Shown one piece after another: positions 24,087 to 35,193 of a DNA stretch of 64,000 bases. The stretch lies in NCBI RefSeq assembly GCF_949628265.1, contig NC_088787.1, positions 35,266,844 to 35,330,843 on the forward strand, written 5' to 3'. Within the stretch, counting starts at the first letter, position 1. The number at the start of each line of letters is the position of its first letter. The stretch is from Cloeon dipterum (taxonomy: Eukaryota > Arthropoda > Insecta > Ephemeroptera > Baetidae). The position numbers were made by a program, and so were the translations under genes. The notes under the pieces were generated by a model. That model was not told the origin of the DNA, did not search any database, and saw only the letters and a program-made list of their open reading frames with translations.

Positions 24087-26556
24087 TTAGTTTTTCTTTC
24101 CAGCAGCAAACCAACGAAACACTTCCATAACGACTTCTCTCTTGCGATCATCAGACTCAAAATTGTCCATGACATCAACCCAACGCTTCTCGCAAAATTT
24201 CACGCAGACCTCACACAGGTCCTTTAATCCAAAACATAAAATGTGTTAAAACTACCAGGATTATTTTGATCTCATACCTTAGCTCCCAGCAAAGTTGCTT
24301 TCTCGTATAAAAATGAAGCGTTTTGCAATGTCAGGCCGGATTTGAGTATCTTTTTGCACACCTCCATCAGATCAGTCACCAGATAAAAGCGGGCTACGGT
24401 GTAAACATCTGAAAAATTAAATTATATAGAAAATTAGTCTCCATAAATGCGAAATGAATAGTGTACCTAGAGCAAGTTCAGCTGTGAAATTGACTTTCCC
24501 AGTGTAGAAGTACTTGAGGAACGCGTAGAAGGCGTCGTAGCTGTGATCCTCGACTATCAGCTCCCTGAAAGAAAATCACGGAAATAAAAACGATTAAATA
24601 ACAACGACGGTTCCAATACTTTTGACAACTGTCCTTCCAATCGCCCAAAAACAAATTCTTGAACACGTCGCTGACCAGGATCAAAATAATCTTGTGCACG
24701 TGGATTTTCTTCCCTTCGACAATGAACGCAAAGTCAGCTGTTTCCTGTAACAAGAAAAAAGATTACGGATACTTTCTACTAGAGTAACCAGAAGTCTTAC
24801 AGGGTTGTCAAACACTTCTGGAAAACGCTTGCTTATGGGGCATTTTCTTTTACTCTCATCCTCCGTAATTTTCATTGGAAATCGCTGGTAGGTTACAGAA
24901 GGAGAGGCAGTAGCGAAAACTTCGTCAAATGACGAAAACGAAGTGACGATTGGTTTCAAAACCAATTGACCTACATTGAATTTAATTAATGCAATCAAAG
25001 CATGTGAATGAACTAAATCTATACCATTGCAATTGCCCCAAATGTAAACCTTGTCGTCTTCAGTGATTGCAGCGCTCGGGTGGCTCCCATAATGAGTGGC
25101 AGCAATGTCCTTGACTCTGTGTAAAAAAGATTAGTTATCTATAGTTGCTCAAAGACAAATATACCTCACCTTCCCATCTCTGTTGTAATAATGGTAGGTC
25201 TATTGAGCCAAATTCTCTTCTCTGAATGGCTGTTGTAGATTACTCCCCAAGAGTAAATTTTTCCGTCGTCCGATAAAGCGAGAATGAAAAAGTCTGCGCA
25301 AACAATTTGGGAAATCACGACTCCTTCCAAGCCGATCACCTTACAGGGACTGCATTCATGTTCTGACGTTGAAGATGAGCCCAAGAAGCAATCTCGGTTG
25401 TAACCCCAAGCGCAAATCTTGAAATATTAAAAGAGAGAATATTAGAAGCTTGTAGGAAATTTGAATTGCTAGAAAATAATTAATGCAGACAAACCAATAG
25501 TTGAAATGCAAGAGTTGTTTTATTTCAGAATCATGTCCAAATAAGAGTAATAATATTTTGATTACATAATATTGATTGGTTAAAGTCCAAATAATTTTCA
25601 AAATAAACCATAATTGTTTTCAATGACCTCGCAATTCTGAGGGTTTACGGAAATAAATACCTTTCCTGATTGTAGGAGTGCAAAAGAAGAGTATTTTTGG
25701 CATGCAACTGAGGCTACAATAATCCCGTCCAGGAGTCCGCCAACCCTCTGTGGAAGCAGTTGGTTGTCTTTGGACCCCAAACCTAATTGGCCATAGGCAT
25801 TACAACCGAATGCGTATACCTGTTAATATGAAAATTTAAGAATTTTAAACAATATTTATACAACGCTATTGATTTCACCTCTCCCTCTGACGTCAAAGTT
25901 AGTGTATGATAACCGCCACAAGCCACTTGGACAACCTTTTTGTGCTCTAGACAACCTGAAATTTTGGTGGGCACTTCGGTGCATTCTTTGGTTCCTAATC
26001 CAAGCTGTCCACTGCCATTATTTCCCCAAGAGAATACAGAACCAGATCCAGAAATTGCCAACATGTGGAATTTATCTCGGTCAAAGATGCCACATTCCAA
26101 CCCTGCACCATTATGTTAGAGTTTTACATAGTTAAAAATCTACATACATTTTTATACATAAAATTTATACATACCTTCGATTCCTTGCCCACACAAATTC
26201 TCAATGCGCTTAAGCTCATCCACTTCATCTAGGTTGCCTACTCCAAGACACCCTCTTTTATTTTTTCCAAAGGCAAACACCTCATCATTTGCCAGGACAA
26301 TAATTACATTTTCTCCGTTTTTGCCTGAAAATGAGGAAAAAATGATAGTAGAAACAAGCAATGTTTAATTCACGTATCCCTTCCAATCGGTTATAAGATA
26401 CAGCAATTCAAACAAAAGATACAATAAGATTCAGAATGAAAATATGTGACGAATTACGACAGAAATCTTCTCGATTTTCTTACCGAAAACGATTGCAGTT
26501 CGAATCTCACTCTTCTGATAACCAAAATTGGCCCACTTCTCTAGTAATTTAGACAT
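24087..26556 (-). CDS. RCBTB-like RCC1/BTB protein, copy B
   Basis: Minus strand, start ATG at 26554-26556, stop at 24087-24089, 11 exons, all open. Order: N-terminal helix (MSKLLEKWANFGYQKSEIRT), RCC1 repeats in exons 2-6 (NVIIVLANDEVFAFGKNKRG, SVFSWGNNGSGQLGLGTKE, VYAFGCNAYGQLGLG), a linker in exon 7, the BTB domain in exons 8-9 (ETADFAFIVEGKKIHVHK) and a helical C-terminus in exons 10-11 ending FAAGKKN. Vertebrate RCBTB1/2 have the same order and about 530-550 residues, and are proposed CUL3 adaptors; that role here is inferred. In exon 5 the usual GENxxGQLGNGTT blade is replaced by GVIYNSHSEKRIWLNRP. Shared leader and upstream element present. Confidence 0.88.
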
Positions 26557-26717
26557 CCCGAACAAGGATGATCAAAGATTTATGTCAAGACAAAAATATT
26601 ATTAAGAATTTCTGCAGTCTCAGTTTCCTCTCCAGGGTCAAGCAAAGTTACCAACAGGACACACCCACCCAGCTGATTAATCTCTTTTACTCAAGTCGTC
26701 AAGTCAAGATATTTATC

Positions 26718-26729
26718 GTGGCAGCACTA
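26718..26729. promoter_or_regulatory. Upstream GTGGCAGCACTA element, copy B
   Basis: The sequence fits the Drosophila core-promoter motif 7 consensus (KNNCAKCNCTRNY). It lies about 160 bp upstream of the copy B start codon and recurs before most other copies. Shared position across paralogues is seen; promoter function is inferred. Confidence 0.5.
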
Positions 26730-27904
26730 GCAACAATACTGCGCGACTGCGCGTGCAACTATTAGCATTAGCACTGGTGCGGAAGCGTTGACAAAAACTA
26801 ATGAGTTTCCGATTCTTTAACCGCGCGGATTATGTTGCTATATCATGAAACTCCAAATTTTAATTCTTCATTCTTCACAGCCGCTTGATTTCTGACAGTG
26901 AGCTGGGCACTAGCTGGGTTGCATTGTATAATTATGAAGGCGATTTAAATTTTTTAGTATTACTTCGTGTGAAAAACGTAAAAAAACGAAAAATTGGTTT
27001 CCGGATGCCCCTCGGTACATTTTTTAAAGTTGGACCATTTTTCGAATTACCACGAATTTTAATCAAAGCAATAATATGGCGAGGTTCATCAATTGGAGGT
27101 GTCAGGCTTGGCATTTATGAGCCGAACGAACCATTATCAGAATTGATTTAATGATGCCATCAATTCGATTTGATAAATAATTTTATTACCCTGCCTGCAT
27201 GGTTAGGGAACACAATATAGCGAGAATGAGAGAGTGCTCAGATAAATGGTAGTGAAAATCTGAAAATTTTATTACAGCGATGCCAGAAAAATGCGAAGCA
27301 TGTAGGGAAACAAGATAATAGCAGTTTCGGCTTTATTTAAATATAATTGATGAAACAACCAGAAATTATTAGAACAAATGGCCGAACCAATACAATATAA
27401 AATATTAATTAATTGAAGATTGTTAACAATTCTCAAGACTAAAATCTCGTAAGATGATTGACTAATAAGCAAAAAAATGTAGCAGTGAAAACGTAATAAT
27501 GCGAAAGCGAGCAATCGAAACACACAAAAGCGCTTTCAGAATTGGCCATAATATATACTTTTCAAGTCACGAGAGAAGAGAGCAAAACAATAATATTGAA
27601 TGCTCCGTAAAAATCAGCATTCTAGACGCAGTTATTCGCCCCAAAGGAGCCCAATACAGAATACACGCACGATAATATTACTCACACTTGAACACAAGGG
27701 CGAGTTTTCTCTTTTAGTTCGCGCCTGACTGCTGCATGCCATCAGAGAATTGATTAATTAACTATATAGGAAGTATGTTAGTTAAACTTAAGTTAATCTT
27801 AAATTTTATAAGATTTTTTATTATTTGAAATTCGCTTTAAAAAACATTACAGCATAATAGCCTATCTACGCATGTGCGCAATAAATCTAAGAAAAACTAT
27901 TCCA
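26730..27904. other. Intergenic between RCBTB copies B and C
   Basis: About 1.2 kb of AT-rich sequence with no recognisable gene or exon relic. An open stretch at 26885-27151 encodes a basic peptide (KRKIGFRMPLGTFFKVG) that I do not recognise and that has no splice context. I do not call it a gene. Confidence 0.4.
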
Positions 27905-30406
27905 TTAGTTTTTCTTTCCTGCAGCCAACCAACGAAACACTTCCATGACGACTTCCGTCTTGCAGTCATCAGACTCCAAATTGTCTACGACATCAACCCA
28001 ACGCTTCTTGCAAAATTTAATGCAAAACTCACAAAGGTCCTTAATAAAAAATTAAAGTGTTAAATCTATCGGGATTATTTTGAAACATTGATCTCACCTT
28101 AGCTCCCAGCAAAGTTGCTTTCTCGTACACAGCAGCAGCGTTTTGCATTGTCAGGCCTGATTTGAGAATCTTTTCGCACTCGTTCATCAGATCCGTCACC
28201 AGATAAAAGCGGGCTAGGGCGTAAACTTCTGCACAAATCATTTTAAAAATAATTATCCAAATATATGCGAAATTAAGTTAATACCAAGTGCAAGTTCAGA
28301 AGTAAAATTGACTTCATCCGTGTAGAAATACTTGAGGAACACGTAAAATGCACCGTAGCTGTGATCCTCGATGATCTGCTCCCTGATAGAATTTCCAAAA
28401 CATATAAGCACGATAAAATTAAACTATAACCTAAATACTTTTGGCAACTGTCCTTCCAATCACCTAGGAACAAATTCTTGAACACGTCGCTGCCCAAGAC
28501 CAAAATAATCTTGTGCGCGTGGATTTTCTTGCCCCCGACAATGAATGCAAAGTCAGCAGTTTCCTGAAATGAAAAGGATGAAGGAATTTTTCTAGGAGAG
28601 TGAATAGATATCTCACAGGTTTGTCAAACACTTCTGGAAAACGCTTCATGATTGGGCCTTTCCTCTTAATCTCATCCTTAGTATTTTGCAATGGAAATCG
28701 CTGGTAGGTCATTGGAGGAGTGGCAACAGCAAACACATCGTCAAATGTCAAGAAGGAAGTGAGGGTTGGTTTCAGAACAATTTGGCCTGCAGTTAAAATT
28801 TAAGAACTGTTAATTAACATTTCATCGAACAAAATTCATACCATTACACCTGCCCCAAATGTAAACCTTGTTTTCTTCAGTGATAGCAGCGCATGGGTGG
28901 CTTTCGTATTGAGTGGCAGCAATGTCTTTAACCCTGAGTGAAAAGATTTAATTTTCTAGTTGCTCTAAAACAAATAATCCAAGACAGGTCTCACCTTCCC
29001 ATCGCTGCTGTTGAAATAATGGATAGTCTCTTGAGCCGATAAGTTTCCTTTTCCTGCTGGAGTTTGAAGATAAGTCCCCATGAGTAGATTTTACCATCGT
29101 TAGATAAAGCTAGAGTGATATATGGTCCACAAACGATTTGGAAAATCACGACTCCTTTCAGGCCGAGCACCTTGCAGGGACTACGTTCATCCTCTGAAGT
29201 TGAAGATGAGCCTAACCTGCCATCTCGGTTGTCACCCCAAGTGCAAACCTTTAACAATACAGAGATATTATTAGAGAAGCATATAGGAAATTTAAATTGC
29301 AATAGACAGTTGTATATGTTATGCAAACAAAGATAAATTGTTGCTTAAAATAATTTTTAAATGCAAGCGAAAATTCGATTCAGAATCAGTTCAATTAGGT
29401 ATTAAAATACTTAGATTAGTTTAAGTTTAAGTCCTAAAATCCTAAATAAAGCTTTTCTATTTTCAATGACCTAGTAATTCCGATGGCTTACGGAAGTAAA
29501 TACCTTTCCTGATTGTAAGAGTGCAAATGAAGATAATTTTTGGCATGCGACTGAGGCTATAATTTTCCCATCCAGCAGTCCGCCAACCCTCTGTGGAAGC
29601 CAGTGAACGTTTGTGGTTCCCAAACCTAATTGACCATAATTGTTTTGACCGAAAGCGTAAACCTGATTTATGGAAACAGAATAAATTGGATTATCTACAA
29701 AATAATTTTAATTTCACTTCTCCCTCTGAAGTCAAAGCTAGTGTATGTTTACCGCCACAGGCCACTTGGACAACCCTTTTCTGCTCTAAAGAACCTGCAA
29801 TTTTGGTGGGCACTTAGGTGTACTCTTTGGTTCCTAATCCAAGCTGTCCAAAATCATTTTCTCCCCAAGAGAATACGGAACCAGATCCAGAAATAGCAAA
29901 AGTGCAGTAGCTACCGCCATTACAGATGACACCATATTCAATCCCTTCATCATATTATTAGAGTGGTATGATTAAAATTCTTAAAAATCAACAAATAATC
30001 ATTCACAAATAAAATGTATACATACCTTCGATTTTTTGCCCACACAAATTCTCAATGCGATTGAGTTTTTTGACTTCACCTTCGACGCCAGCCCCAAGGC
30101 AACCATTTTGGTTTTTTCCAAAAGCGAGCACTTCATCATTTTTGAGCACAATAATTACGTTTCCTCCGTTTGAGCCTGCAAATGAGGAAAATGATAGTAT
30201 AGAAACAAATAACGTTTAAATATAACTTCTCCCTTCCAATCGGTCACAATGCAAAATCAGAACTTGTAACAATATAGATACAAAATAAATTTAATACACC
30301 GTGAATTACGATAATAATATTAGATTTTGTTACCGAAAACGATTGTAGTTCGAATCTCACTTTTCTGATAGCCAAAATTGGCCCACTTCTCTAGCAATTT
30401 GGACAT
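27905..30406 (-). pseudogene. RCBTB-like copy C, one stop in exon 3
   Basis: Minus strand, start at 30404-30406 (MSKLLEKWANFGYQKSEIRT), stop at 27905-27907. All 11 exons and their splice sites are recognisable and nearly all are open. In exon 3, where other copies read KEYTKVPTKI, this one reads KEYT then TAA then VPTKI, so the protein would end inside the second RCC1 blade. Exon 5 is also unusual (GLIFKLQQEKETYRLKRLS). A single stop in an otherwise preserved gene points to recent loss, an allele, or a sequencing error. Copies C and D are head to head 525 bp apart. Confidence 0.75.
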
Positions 30407-30668
30407 GACGAACCAAGGATGATCCAAGATTTCGACCAAAAAGCAAAATATTAGACGCACGCACGATGCACATATGCACGTCTGCACGACAAGCGAGTGA
30501 AGCGCTAGCGCTGAAGCGACGAACGACGAAGCGAGGCAACTTCTGATCACTTTTTTGCTATCCCTTACAAAGTAGAGAGTAGAGGGCGTATTCGCATGTA
30601 TTGTGCTGCCGTCTATATTGACTTCTGGTACTTATCCTGTTGATTTAAAAATTTTATTTTTGTATTTG

Positions 30669-30680
30669 CTGGCAGCACTA
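30669..30680. promoter_or_regulatory. Shared upstream element between copies C and D
   Basis: CTGGCAGCACTA followed by TCG lies about 265 bp from both the C (-) and D (+) start codons. The preceding 70 bp (from TTGACTTCTGGTA near 30620) align with the same region upstream of copy G near 52141. It is a motif-7-like element and the region looks like a bidirectional promoter. Confidence 0.5.
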
Positions 30681-30931
30681 TCGCATCAACGTTTATTATA
30701 CATTACTGTAGAGAGCTCTCAAATTTCTACTCTATATTATTTTAAATTACTGTGAAAAACAGTTGAGTGGAGGAAGGCGTGGACCCGTGGATGCTTGAAA
30801 TATTGCATTGCTTGCCTGCGTGGATTCTGAATTCTGAATTGGGAAGTGGGAAGAGACCCTCGACTCGTGCGTGCGTGGCGTGCCAGTGCGTGCATAAAAT
30901 TTTTTGTCCAGATCAAAATCTCTTGTTCGCT

Positions 30932-33447
30932 ATGTCAAAATTGCTAGTGAAGTGGGCCAATTTTGGTTTTCAGATGAGTGAAATTCGAACTGCAATCGTT
31001 TTTGGTAACGAAATCTAATTTTTCCATCGTAATTCTCGTGTATGTATTTATTTTGTATCTGTTTGAAATTCTGATTTCTTATAACCGATTGGAATAAGGG
31101 ATAAGCTAAGTGATTTAAACATTGTTGGTTTCCCTAATCATTTTCCTCGTTTTCAGGCAAAAACGGAGGAAATGTAATTATTGTCCTCGAAAACGATGAG
31201 GTGCTTGCCTTTGGAGAAAATCAAGATGGATGTCTTGGAACTGGCGTCGAATTTAAAGTGAATGAGCTCAAGCGCATTGAAAATTTGTGTGGGCAAAGAA
31301 TCGAAGGTATACATTATTTACTTGTCAATTATTAACAACTGTTGATTTTTAAGAATTTTGATCATGCAAAACTCAAATAATATGGTGCAGGGTTTGAATA
31401 TGGTGTCATCCTTGATGACGATAGCAGCGAATTCAGCGAATTGCGAATTTTTATTTTCGCCATTTCTGGATCTGGTTCCGCATTCTCTTGGGGAGAAAAT
31501 GATTTTGGACAGCTTGGATTAGGAATCAAACAATACACCAAAGTGCCCACCAAAATTTCAGGATTGCTTGAGCACAAAAAGGTTGTCCAAGTGGCTTGTG
31601 GCAGTGATCATACACTAGCTTTGACTTCAGAGGGAGAGGTGATGAAGTTAAAATTATTTTATAGATAATCCAATTTATTCTGCTTCCATAAATCAGGTAT
31701 ATGCTTTCGGTCGAAACAATTATGGCCAATTAGGTTTGGGAACCACAAACGACCACTGGCTTCCACAGAGGGTTGGCGGACTGCTGGATGGGAAAATTGT
31801 AACCTCAGTTGCATGCCAAGCCTTCTCTTCTATTGCACTCCTACATTCAGGAAAGGTATTAATTTATTTGTGTAAACCACAGCAATTACGAGGCCGTTGA
31901 GAATAATAATGCTATTATTTGAAAATCAGGACTTAAACTAATAATGAAAAAGTTTTAAATATGTACTTCAGACTATGATTATCAAATGAATCATTGCTAG
32001 CATTTAAATTATTTTGAAATTTTTGTTGGCTTTATATTAATAATTATATAGCAATTTAAATTTCCTACAAGCTCTTCTAATAAAATCTGTCCTTATTGTT
32101 CAAGATTTGTGCTTGGGGTTTCAACCGGGGTGACATGTTGAGCTTGTCTTCAACTTCAGAACATGAATGCAGTCCCTGCAAGGTGATCGGCTTGAAAGGA
32201 ATAGTGATTTCCAAAATCGCATGTGGACTCTGTTTCACTCTTGCTTTATCTAACGTTGGAGAAACTTACTCATGGGGTGTATTCAGCATCAGCGAGTCTG
32301 GACAGAATGGGCTCGAAAGACCATTCATTATTTCAAAAATGATGGGAAGGTGAGACCAACAATAACCCAGGATTTTATTTAGAGCAACTAGAAAATTAAT
32401 CTTTTATTACAGGGTTAAAGATATTGCTGCCACTCATTACGAGAGCCACCCATGCGCTGCAATCAATGAAAAGAACCAAGTTTACATTTGGGGCAGTTGC
32501 AATGGTATAAATTATATCATATATGAAGTTACTTTCAATGCTCTAATTGTTACGTAACATCTTAAATTCACTGTAGGTTCATTTGATTTGAATCCAATGC
32601 TCACTTCACTCTCGTCATTTGACGACGTTTACGCTGTTTCCTCTCCTCCTGTGATCTACAAGCGATTTCCATGTAATATTGCGAAGGATGAGATTAAGAG
32701 GAAAGACCCGGTAATCAAGCGTTTTCCAGAAGTGTTGATTTTTGTTGATTCAGAAAAATTTCCTTTATCTTTTTTCTCATATCAGGAAACAGCTGACATT
32801 ACATTCATTGTCGAAGGGAAGAAAATCCACGTGCACAAGATTATCTTAATCTTGGGAAGCGACGTGTTCAAGAATTTGTTCCTTGGTGATTGGGAGGACA
32901 GTTCCAAAAAGTATGAAAGGCTCTGGTTTTATTAATCATTTTAATTCATTTGATTTTATTTTTTAGGGAGCAGATCGTTGAGAAGTACAGCTACAACGCC
33001 TTCTACGCGTTCCTCAAGTACTTCTACACGGATGATGTTGATTTCACGCCTGAACTTGCCCTTGGTATAAAATTAATTTCATATTTATTCGAAGACTAAT
33101 TTTTAAAATCAATTTTGCAGAAATTTACGCCATAGCCCACTTCTATCTGGTGACTGGTCTGATGGAGGAGTGTGAAACGATTCTCAAATCTGGTCTGACA
33201 GAGGAAAACGCTGCTGCTATTTACGAGAAGGCAATTCTCTTCGGAGCTAAGGTTAGATTAAAGTTTCAAAATTTCTCTGAATTTGAATAATATTTTTACT
33301 TTTTGGATGCAGGGCTTGTGCGATTTCTGCTTTAAATATTGCAGGGAGAATTTGCTTCGTGTCGTGGACAATTTGGAGTCTGATGAGAGCAAGAGTCAAG
33401 TCTTGTTGGACGTGTTCCGTCGGGCGGCTAATCAAAAGAAAAACTGA
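30932..33447 (+). CDS. RCBTB-like RCC1/BTB protein, copy D
   Basis: Plus-strand copy, 554 residues in frame. Exons: 30932-31004, 31157-31306, 31391-31638, 31697-31855, 32105-32349, 32413-32504, 32577-32910, 32967-33064, 33121-33251, 33313-33447. RCC1 repeats occupy about residues 25-325 (FSWGENDFGQLGLG, VYAFGRNNYGQLGLG). BTB starts near residue 392 (ETADITFIVEGKKIHVHK). The helical C-terminus ends AANQKKN. Compared with its sisters, the intron between exons 7 and 8 has lost its donor. The remaining 54 bp stay open, so two exons read as one with an insertion of about 18 residues. Exon 5 carries a divergent blade (GVFSISESGQNGLERPF). It is the only forward copy before the window end, paired head to head with C. 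Confidence 0.88.
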
Positions 33448-35193
33448 TTGAATAGTTTTGGCCTTGATCAATATATTGCACTCGTGCCGTTTGTCTTTGC
33501 TAATTAAAATTATTTAACAAAGTTAGTTTCTAATGTGAAATCTTAAAGATGTTTCTAGTATATCCTACTGGTAATTGTGCTACTCATCTATTATCCGTTA
33601 AATTAAATTAACTGAATCCAAGTCACAGTTAAATTTAGATTATTGTGGATTATTTTGTACAGTCTTTTGATAAATTGCAGCTCGTGTCCAAATTAAATTT
33701 CGATTTTTTGTAGAATTTTGTATATTTCTATTACAAAAGCAAACGCACCCTGGAAGTTCTCTATTCGCAGCGGTTATAAGTACCTGCTTATGTACTAAAT
33801 AAAGGTCAAAAATTTGATGTTCAACGCAAATGAAGAAAATTAAACATTCGAAGATGACATTTCAGTGCTTGTTGCTGTCCTGGCAGCGAAGTAAACTCAA
33901 AACTACTGTTTGTAATCGATAATTTGATTGGATAAGTATTTTTCCTGGAAGTAGGTCTTCAGAGCTGTTGTGAAACTTATTTCCAGGGTGGATCCCAGGG
34001 CTGACAACGAAAAAACCGCCAAGAAAGAAGTTGAGCGGCTTAATTGCGGTTCAGGGCGGCGTCGTCCACCTCGAGCCAGACATGGCACCGACCACCAGGA
34101 AATTATATATCTATAATTATTGCGTTAGATAAAAATGTCACTCTTTAATGATCATACTAAATAATTTTCACGCGTTCCTCTACCTCAAGTATTTACACAC
34201 GATGAGGTAGATTTCAATGTTTAAATATTTACTCGCGCATCATACATTATATAGATTATCAAAAGACAGCAAATTATGAGATTTGAGAGGGCGAAAAATA
34301 GCACAGCAGTCGCCGAGGAGCAGCAAAAAGCGGTCTAATCGCGGCTTTAAATTTCTTTTCCCCGACCGGTCAGGCTCATTACGCACGAGTTTTAGAAATT
34401 AATCATTCATAATTCAATCGGGAGGATTAAATAATTGATAGATCTGATCGAGCCATTTACACAATTTGGAATAATAAATAATGATCTGTGATTCGTGAAT
34501 ATAAATTTAAAAACGTGATTTTTAATGTTAATTTAGCTAATTTTTTATCTCTTTCTTACGAAATCGAAAGATCGCAATTTATTTTAAACCAGGCCTATAT
34601 ATATGATGGCGCAATAAGGCAAGGTGCGCTGCTACACGTTAATATCCTTATCCACGCTAAGCAGGGGAAATTCGCAGATAAGAATCAAGTAATTTGTGCA
34701 TAATATGTTCAATTAGTATTAGTGAGATATAAAAAGCTGTTTTCGTATATTACATACAACTCAAGGCATTCCATTTTATACTGTGTCAGGTTTTGTCAAG
34801 TGGTAAAAATTATTTTCTTAATGATTTATTTACTGGTGATGAGTATAACTCACGCCAAGGCGGTGAGAATCAGGTGCATTTTCTTCTGCATTGTAATATT
34901 GAACAAAGTATTCTTCTTACAATTAGTTTTCTGGAAAATTTTAAAATAAATCGCAAATGAAATTAGCATTTTTTTAAGAAGTGAAAAACTAAAATTTCTC
35001 CAAAAATCAATGGAAACCACACTATTAGCTAAATATTTACATGACTACATTGCAAATTTTCATACAACATGAAAAATCAACAAAAAATTTATATACACAA
35101 ATTTTATTGAACATGGAATTTGCAACACGAACACATAAAAGCATTGTTATGTTTGGAAAACATAAAGCAATCAATAATGAAAAAGATGTTCCA
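33448..35193. other. Intergenic between RCBTB copies D and E
   Basis: About 1.7 kb where two convergent copies end. AT-rich. The only recognisable sequence is the small exon 9 relic near 34,190. A GC-richer stretch near 33,985-34,090 is partly open on both strands but I do not recognise it. Confidence 0.4.
34170..34217 (+). pseudogene. Relic of RCBTB exon 9
   Basis: ACGCGTTCCTC, CCTCAAGTATTT, ACACGATGAGGTAGATTTC follow the order of exon 9 of the RCBTB copies, which encodes AFLKYFYTDEVDF, with small insertions. It is in the forward orientation, 0.7 kb past the stop of copy D, so it probably marks another lost forward copy. It is too short for certainty. Confidence 0.5.

Noticed and set aside
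26885-27151. Open frame of 88 codons between RCBTB copies B and C
   Set aside because: No family, no splice context, and AT-rich composition typical of intergenic sequence here.
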